Assembly (NCBI GenBank): GCA_022824605.1
Contig: JAJDZO010000251.1
Span: 1-8,567, forward strand
Source: Acidimicrobiia bacterium
GTDB lineage: Bacteria; Actinomycetota; Acidimicrobiia; Acidimicrobiales; Aldehydirespiratoraceae
Reading direction: 5' to 3'
DNA length: 8,567 bases
Under the pieces are notes generated by a model. That model was not told where the DNA came from and did not search any database. It saw only the letters and a program-made list of their open reading frames with translations. Below are positions 7,712 through 8,567 of this stretch, piece after piece. Each line of letters opens with the position of its first letter. Within the stretch, counting starts at the first letter, position 1. Position numbers and translations under genes: made by a program.

Positions 7712-8567
7712 GGAGTGACCGCACTCAACGATGCGATCAGGTCGCCGGCCACTAGGCGGGCGCTACCGACGGCGGCTGCCGCCCGACCGTGAAGATGGGC
7801 GGCCTCGGCCACGCGATCGATCAGACTCTCGGGCCCGAACGCGGCCAGGCGGCCCGCGATCATTCCCGTGAGAACATCCCCGGTGCCAGCCGTAGCCAGC
7901 CGCGCGTCGCCGCTGGCGACGATCCGGGTGCGCCCTGAAGGATCGGTCACCACGGTGGGACCGCCCTTGAGCAACACAACCGCATCCAACTCGGCTGCGG
8001 CTGCTCGGGCCGCGGCAATGCGGTCCCGCCCGGGCCGTGCCGACATGAGCGCCTCGAACTCGCCGTCGTGAGGCGTGAACACCACAGCCGACGAGCCTCC
8101 AGGCCGCAAGCCTCCAGACGACGAACCGGCAGCCGAGGAGACGTCAGACGACGCGGCGCCAGACGACGCGGCACCCGGCAACGAGCCGGCAGACAACGCG
8201 TCCACTGACGAGGAGACGTCAGACGACGCGGCACCAGACGACGCGGCACCAGGCAACGCGGCACCAGACGACGAACCGCCGCTGCGCCGGTGCATGGCCG
8301 CGGCAACGGCGGGATCGCGCATGAGACGGAGACCGTCGGCGTCGACCACCGTCGGCAGTCCGAGGGCGAGCGCATCGGCGAGGCGGACGGCAGCCTCCTG
8401 ATCGGTTCCCAACCCAGGCCCGGCCGCGCACGACGCGAACTGGCTCGAGTCGAGCCTCAACGGCGGCTCGGATCGCACTGCCTCCACCGGCGAGGTCACG
8501 CCCGCCGCCGCGGGCGCGCTGAGATGGACGATGCGGGCTCCGCTGCGCAGCGCGGCGGCACACGCCA
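7708..8567 (-). CDS. nnrD: ADP/ATP-dependent NAD(P)H-hydrate dehydratase (NnrD/YjeF C-terminal domain), N-terminus cut off by window edge
   Basis: The frame is open to the window edge, so the GTG at 8499 is not the real start: upstream codons continue the fold (ALRSGARIVHLSAP). The enzyme repairs hydrated NADHX/NADPHX, using ADP or ATP to dehydrate them. Motifs are AAGPGLG (about 8407-8424), VVDADGL (8330-8350), FTPHDGEFEAL (8080 downwards), VLLKGGPTVV and the catalytic-site ATAGTGDVLTGMIAG (about 7867-7887). An epimerase (NnrE) domain may be fused upstream but is not visible. Between MHRR and AVVFTPH, where E. coli YjeF has only a few residues, there is an insertion of about 65 residues (8089-8283) of Gly/Ala/Ser/Asp repeats. 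All conserved motifs flank it intact, so it probably forms a disordered surface loop. The stop (TGA 7710-7708) overlaps the ATG of the spacer ORF. Confidence 0.93.
   Translation of the reverse strand, partial: ACAAALRSGARIVHLSAPAAAGVTSPVEAVRSEPPLRLDSSQFASCAAGPGLGTDQEAAVRLADALALGLPTVVDADGLRLMRDPAVAAAMHRRSGGSSSGAALPGAASSGAASSDVSSSVDALSAGSLPGAASSGAASSDVSSAAGSSSGGLRPGGSSAVVFTPHDGEFEALMSARPGRDRIAAARAAAAELDAVVLLKGGPTVVTDPSGRTRIVASGDARLATAGTGDVLTGMIAGRLAAFGPESLIDRVAEAAHLHGRAAAAVGSARLVAGDLIASLSAVTP
8089..8283 (-). repeat. in-frame 15-bp/75-bp tandem repeat insertion inside nnrD
   Basis: The basic unit on the plus strand is AGACGACGCGGCACC (15 bp), coding GAASS on the minus strand. It is embedded in a larger duplication: about 49 bp starting at 8135 recurs starting at 8210 (offset 75 bp, 25 codons) with only two differences by my count. 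The encoded peptide LPGAASSGAASSDVSS thus appears twice. All units keep the reading frame. The peptide is low-complexity and without hydrophobic segments. Confidence 0.92.

Overview
This window looks like a housekeeping stretch from a high-GC Gram-positive (Actinomycetota) chromosome. Every supported gene lies on the minus strand, so transcription runs from position 8567 towards position 1. The evidence for the group is the high GC content, frequent GTG starts, a CIRCE element in front of groES, and a gene order close to the known Mycobacterium tuberculosis block alr-tsaE-tsaB-rimI-tsaD-groES-groEL. The style of the proteins suggests an Acidimicrobiia-like lineage, but that is inference.

In transcription order the layout is as follows. 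A partial NAD(P)HX dehydratase (nnrD, 8567-7708) carries a long repeat-built insertion. Next comes a 226-bp spacer with a doubtful 77-codon ORF (7711-7478) that overlaps both neighbours. Then follow alanine racemase (alr, 7481-6336), a P1/S58-family autoprocessing peptidase (6327-5344), tsaE (5229-4747), tsaB (4753-4058) and tsaD (3971-2955). TsaE, TsaB and TsaD form the bacterial t6A tRNA-modification machinery. The rimI gene often found between tsaB and tsaD is absent. Its place is taken by a 30-bp tandem repeat that multiplies the tsaB-stop/tsaD-start overlap.

A separate heat-shock unit begins at a sigma70-like promoter (2936-2908) that abuts a CIRCE operator (2908-2882). It drives groES (2797-2507) and groEL (2498-840) and ends at a strong hairpin (814-787). 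Downstream are a small conserved-looking unknown protein (744-580) and the N-terminal part of a NUDT7-like CoA pyrophosphatase (553 to beyond position 1).

I see no mobile element, CRISPR array, RNA gene, phage gene or obvious new multi-gene system. The most unusual feature is a set of in-frame short tandem or direct repeats in otherwise conserved housekeeping genes: 15/75 bp in nnrD, a 29-bp direct repeat and a 15-bp tandem repeat in the P1 peptidase, and 30 bp at the tsaB/tsaD junction. One of these duplicates the predicted autocleavage site of the peptidase, and another duplicates a translational start.
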